A DNA stretch of 7,083 nt from Bacillota bacterium. Lineage in GTDB: Bacteria > Bacillota > Clostridia > Christensenellales > CAG-138. This document shows positions 5,761 to 7,083 of this stretch, one piece after another (positions within the stretch are counted from its first letter, which is position 1; every line of letters begins with the position of its first letter). The position numbers and the translations under genes are program-made. The notes under the pieces are model-generated. The model ran no database searches and was not told the DNA's origin. It saw only the letters and a program-made list of their open reading frames with translations. The stretch spans positions 1-7,083 of the forward strand of contig JAEWYV010000222.1 in NCBI GenBank assembly GCA_023458615.1, in the 5' to 3' direction.

Positions 5761-7083
5761 TCATAGCTTCTTTAATTTAGGGCCGTTTGCGGTGTCTTCT
5801 ACAGCAAATCCCATCTGTTTGAGCGCATCGCGAATCTCGTCCGCCCGCTGGAAATTCTTTGCTTTGCGCACAGCCTGCCTTTCCTCCAGCAGGGCGAGCG
5901 CTTCCGCCGGAAATTCCTCCGCCTTTGCCTGTGTCAGTAGACCCAGCACGCCGGTCAGCTCCGCAAAGAGTTTTGCCCCCGCTTCCACAGCTGCCTTACC
6001 GCGCGGTTCGCTGACGAAGGTATTGGCGGCGCGAGCGAATTCAAAGAGTACGCCGATGGCGTCCGCTGTGTTCAGGTCGTCATCCATCGCCGCGTTGAAA
6101 CGCGTCTGGAAGTCCTGAAGCTGCTCCATAAACGCAGCGTCGTCTGCGGTTCCCTCAGATGCGATCTGCGCCTCGCCGAGGCGCTCTTTCGCGGTGCGGA
6201 GACGCTCCAGCGCGCTCTCCGCCTGCTGAATCATCTCGCGCGAGAAGTTCACGGGGTTTCGATACTGCACGCTGAGCATGAACATGCGCACGGCTTCGAG
6301 ATCAAATTCCTTTGCGATATCGCGCACGGTAAAGAAGTTGTTGAGCGATTTGCTCATCTTCTGGTTATCCACATTGATATAACCATTGTGCATCCAATAG
6401 CGCGCGAAGGGATGTCCCGTCGCCGCCTCACTCTGCGCAATTTCGTTCTCGTGGTGCGGAAAGATCAAATCCTGTCCGCCGCCGTGGATATCAAACGTTT
6501 CGCCGAGGATAGACATGCTCATCGCCGAGCACTCAATGTGCCAGCCCGGCCTGCCCTTACCCCAGGGCGATTGCCAGCTCGGCTCACCCGGCTTTTCCGC
6601 CTTCCAGAGCGCAAAATCGAGCGGATCGCGCTTCGCTTCGTCGGGGTCAACACGCGCGCCATTCTCCAGATCGTCAATATTCTGCCCTGAGAGCTTGCCA
6701 TATCCCGGGAAGCTGCGCACGGAGAAATAAACGTCCCCATCCGGTGTGGCATAGGCGTGTCCCTTTTCAATCAGGGTTTCGACGAGAGCGATGATCTCGC
6801 CGATGTGCTCCGTCGCACGCGGGTTTGCCGTCGCGCGCTGCACACCCAGAGAGTCAGCGTCGTGATAGTATTCCTTAATGAAGCGCTCGCCGAGTTCCTT
6901 GACCGTGGTTCCCTCTTCGTTGGCGCGGCGGATCATCTTATCGTCAATGTCCGTAAAATTCTGCACAAAGCGCACCTTGTAACCGCGATATTCCAGATAG
7001 CGGCGCATGGTGTCAAATACGATAAACGGACGCGCGTTGCCGATATGAAAATAGTTATAGACCGTCGGTCCGCAGGCATACAT
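5761..7083 (-). CDS. cysS: Cysteinyl-tRNA synthetase (partial, N-terminus off the right edge)
   Basis: This enzyme charges tRNA-Cys with cysteine using ATP in the cytoplasm. The visible 440 residues run from MYACGPTVYN to the C-terminus. They hold the class I signature HIGN (13-16) and KMSKS (242-246). The four zinc ligands that select cysteine are all present at the spacing of the E. coli enzyme: Cys4, Cys185 (HIECSAMS), His210 and Glu214 (PHHENE). Aligning these to E. coli Cys28 implies that about 24 residues are missing, so the Met at 7083 is internal and not the start; the full protein would be about 464 residues, normal for the family. The C-terminus (KAKNFQRADEIRDALKQMGFAVEDT) is the usual helical anticodon-side domain. 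The stop is at 5761-5763. No frameshift or lost motif was seen, so it is probably the functional housekeeping copy. Promoter and any T-box leader are outside the window. Confidence 0.97.
   Translation of the reverse strand: MYACGPTVYNYFHIGNARPFIVFDTMRRYLEYRGYKVRFVQNFTDIDDKMIRRANEEGTTVKELGERFIKEYYHDADSLGVQRATANPRATEHIGEIIALVETLIEKGHAYATPDGDVYFSVRSFPGYGKLSGQNIDDLENGARVDPDEAKRDPLDFALWKAEKPGEPSWQSPWGKGRPGWHIECSAMSMSILGETFDIHGGGQDLIFPHHENEIAQSEAATGHPFARYWMHNGYINVDNQKMSKSLNNFFTVRDIAKEFDLEAVRMFMLSVQYRNPVNFSREMIQQAESALERLRTAKERLGEAQIASEGTADDAAFMEQLQDFQTRFNAAMDDDLNTADAIGVLFEFARAANTFVSEPRGKAAVEAGAKLFAELTGVLGLLTQAKAEEFPAEALALLEERQAVRKAKNFQRADEIRDALKQMGFAVEDTANGPKLKKL

Noticed and set aside
7081..7083. 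Met at the window edge as the start of cysteinyl-tRNA synthetase
   Set aside because: Zinc-ligand spacing against the E. coli enzyme shows about 24 more residues are expected upstream, so the gene is cut by the window rather than short.

Overview
The window looks like part of a Clostridia-type Firmicutes chromosome. The protein families match gut Clostridia, Shine-Dalgarno sites are AAGGAG-like, and base composition is intermediate with GC-rich third positions. I do not name a genus. It is gene-dense, with no stretch over 300 bases lacking a gene, and I saw no tRNA, rRNA, insertion sequence or CRISPR array.

Layout. (1) Positions 1-698, minus strand: the N-terminal 232 residues of a long-form HflX-type GTPase. 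Its GTPase domain lies off the left edge. The visible part has an extra N-terminal domain carrying a complete JAMM/MPN+ metalloprotease-like signature (HTH-x7-S-x-x-D with an upstream Glu). (2) Positions 699-961: a compact divergent control region. A plus-strand promoter (TTGACA-17-TATATT) and a minus-strand promoter (TTGTCA-17-TATGAT) share the same -35 bases. A 35-bp imperfect palindrome overlaps the plus-strand -10 and start site. (3) Positions 962-5095, plus strand: a tightly packed three-gene operon of a MarR-family regulator and two half-size ABC exporters. It ends in a strong hairpin at 5122-5144. (4) Positions 5180-5686, minus strand: a small three-helix membrane protein of unknown function. 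(5) Positions 5761-7083, minus strand: cysteinyl-tRNA synthetase, lacking about 24 N-terminal residues beyond the right edge.

How the genes fit together. The two ABC proteins read as one heterodimeric exporter. The first has Asp for the catalytic Glu, Gln for the switch His and Ala in Walker A. The second has intact catalytic motifs but an LSQGQ signature. Paired head to tail, these give one consensus and one degenerate ATP site, as in TM287/288-type exporters. The MarR protein probably binds the palindrome and represses its own operon until a ligand releases it. Placing HflX, a ribosome-splitting rescue factor linked to antibiotic tolerance in some bacteria, back to back with this operon suggests a possible shared drug or translation stress response, but that link is inference.

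The most interesting item is the JAMM-like domain fused to HflX, followed by the shared -35 divergent promoter with its operator.
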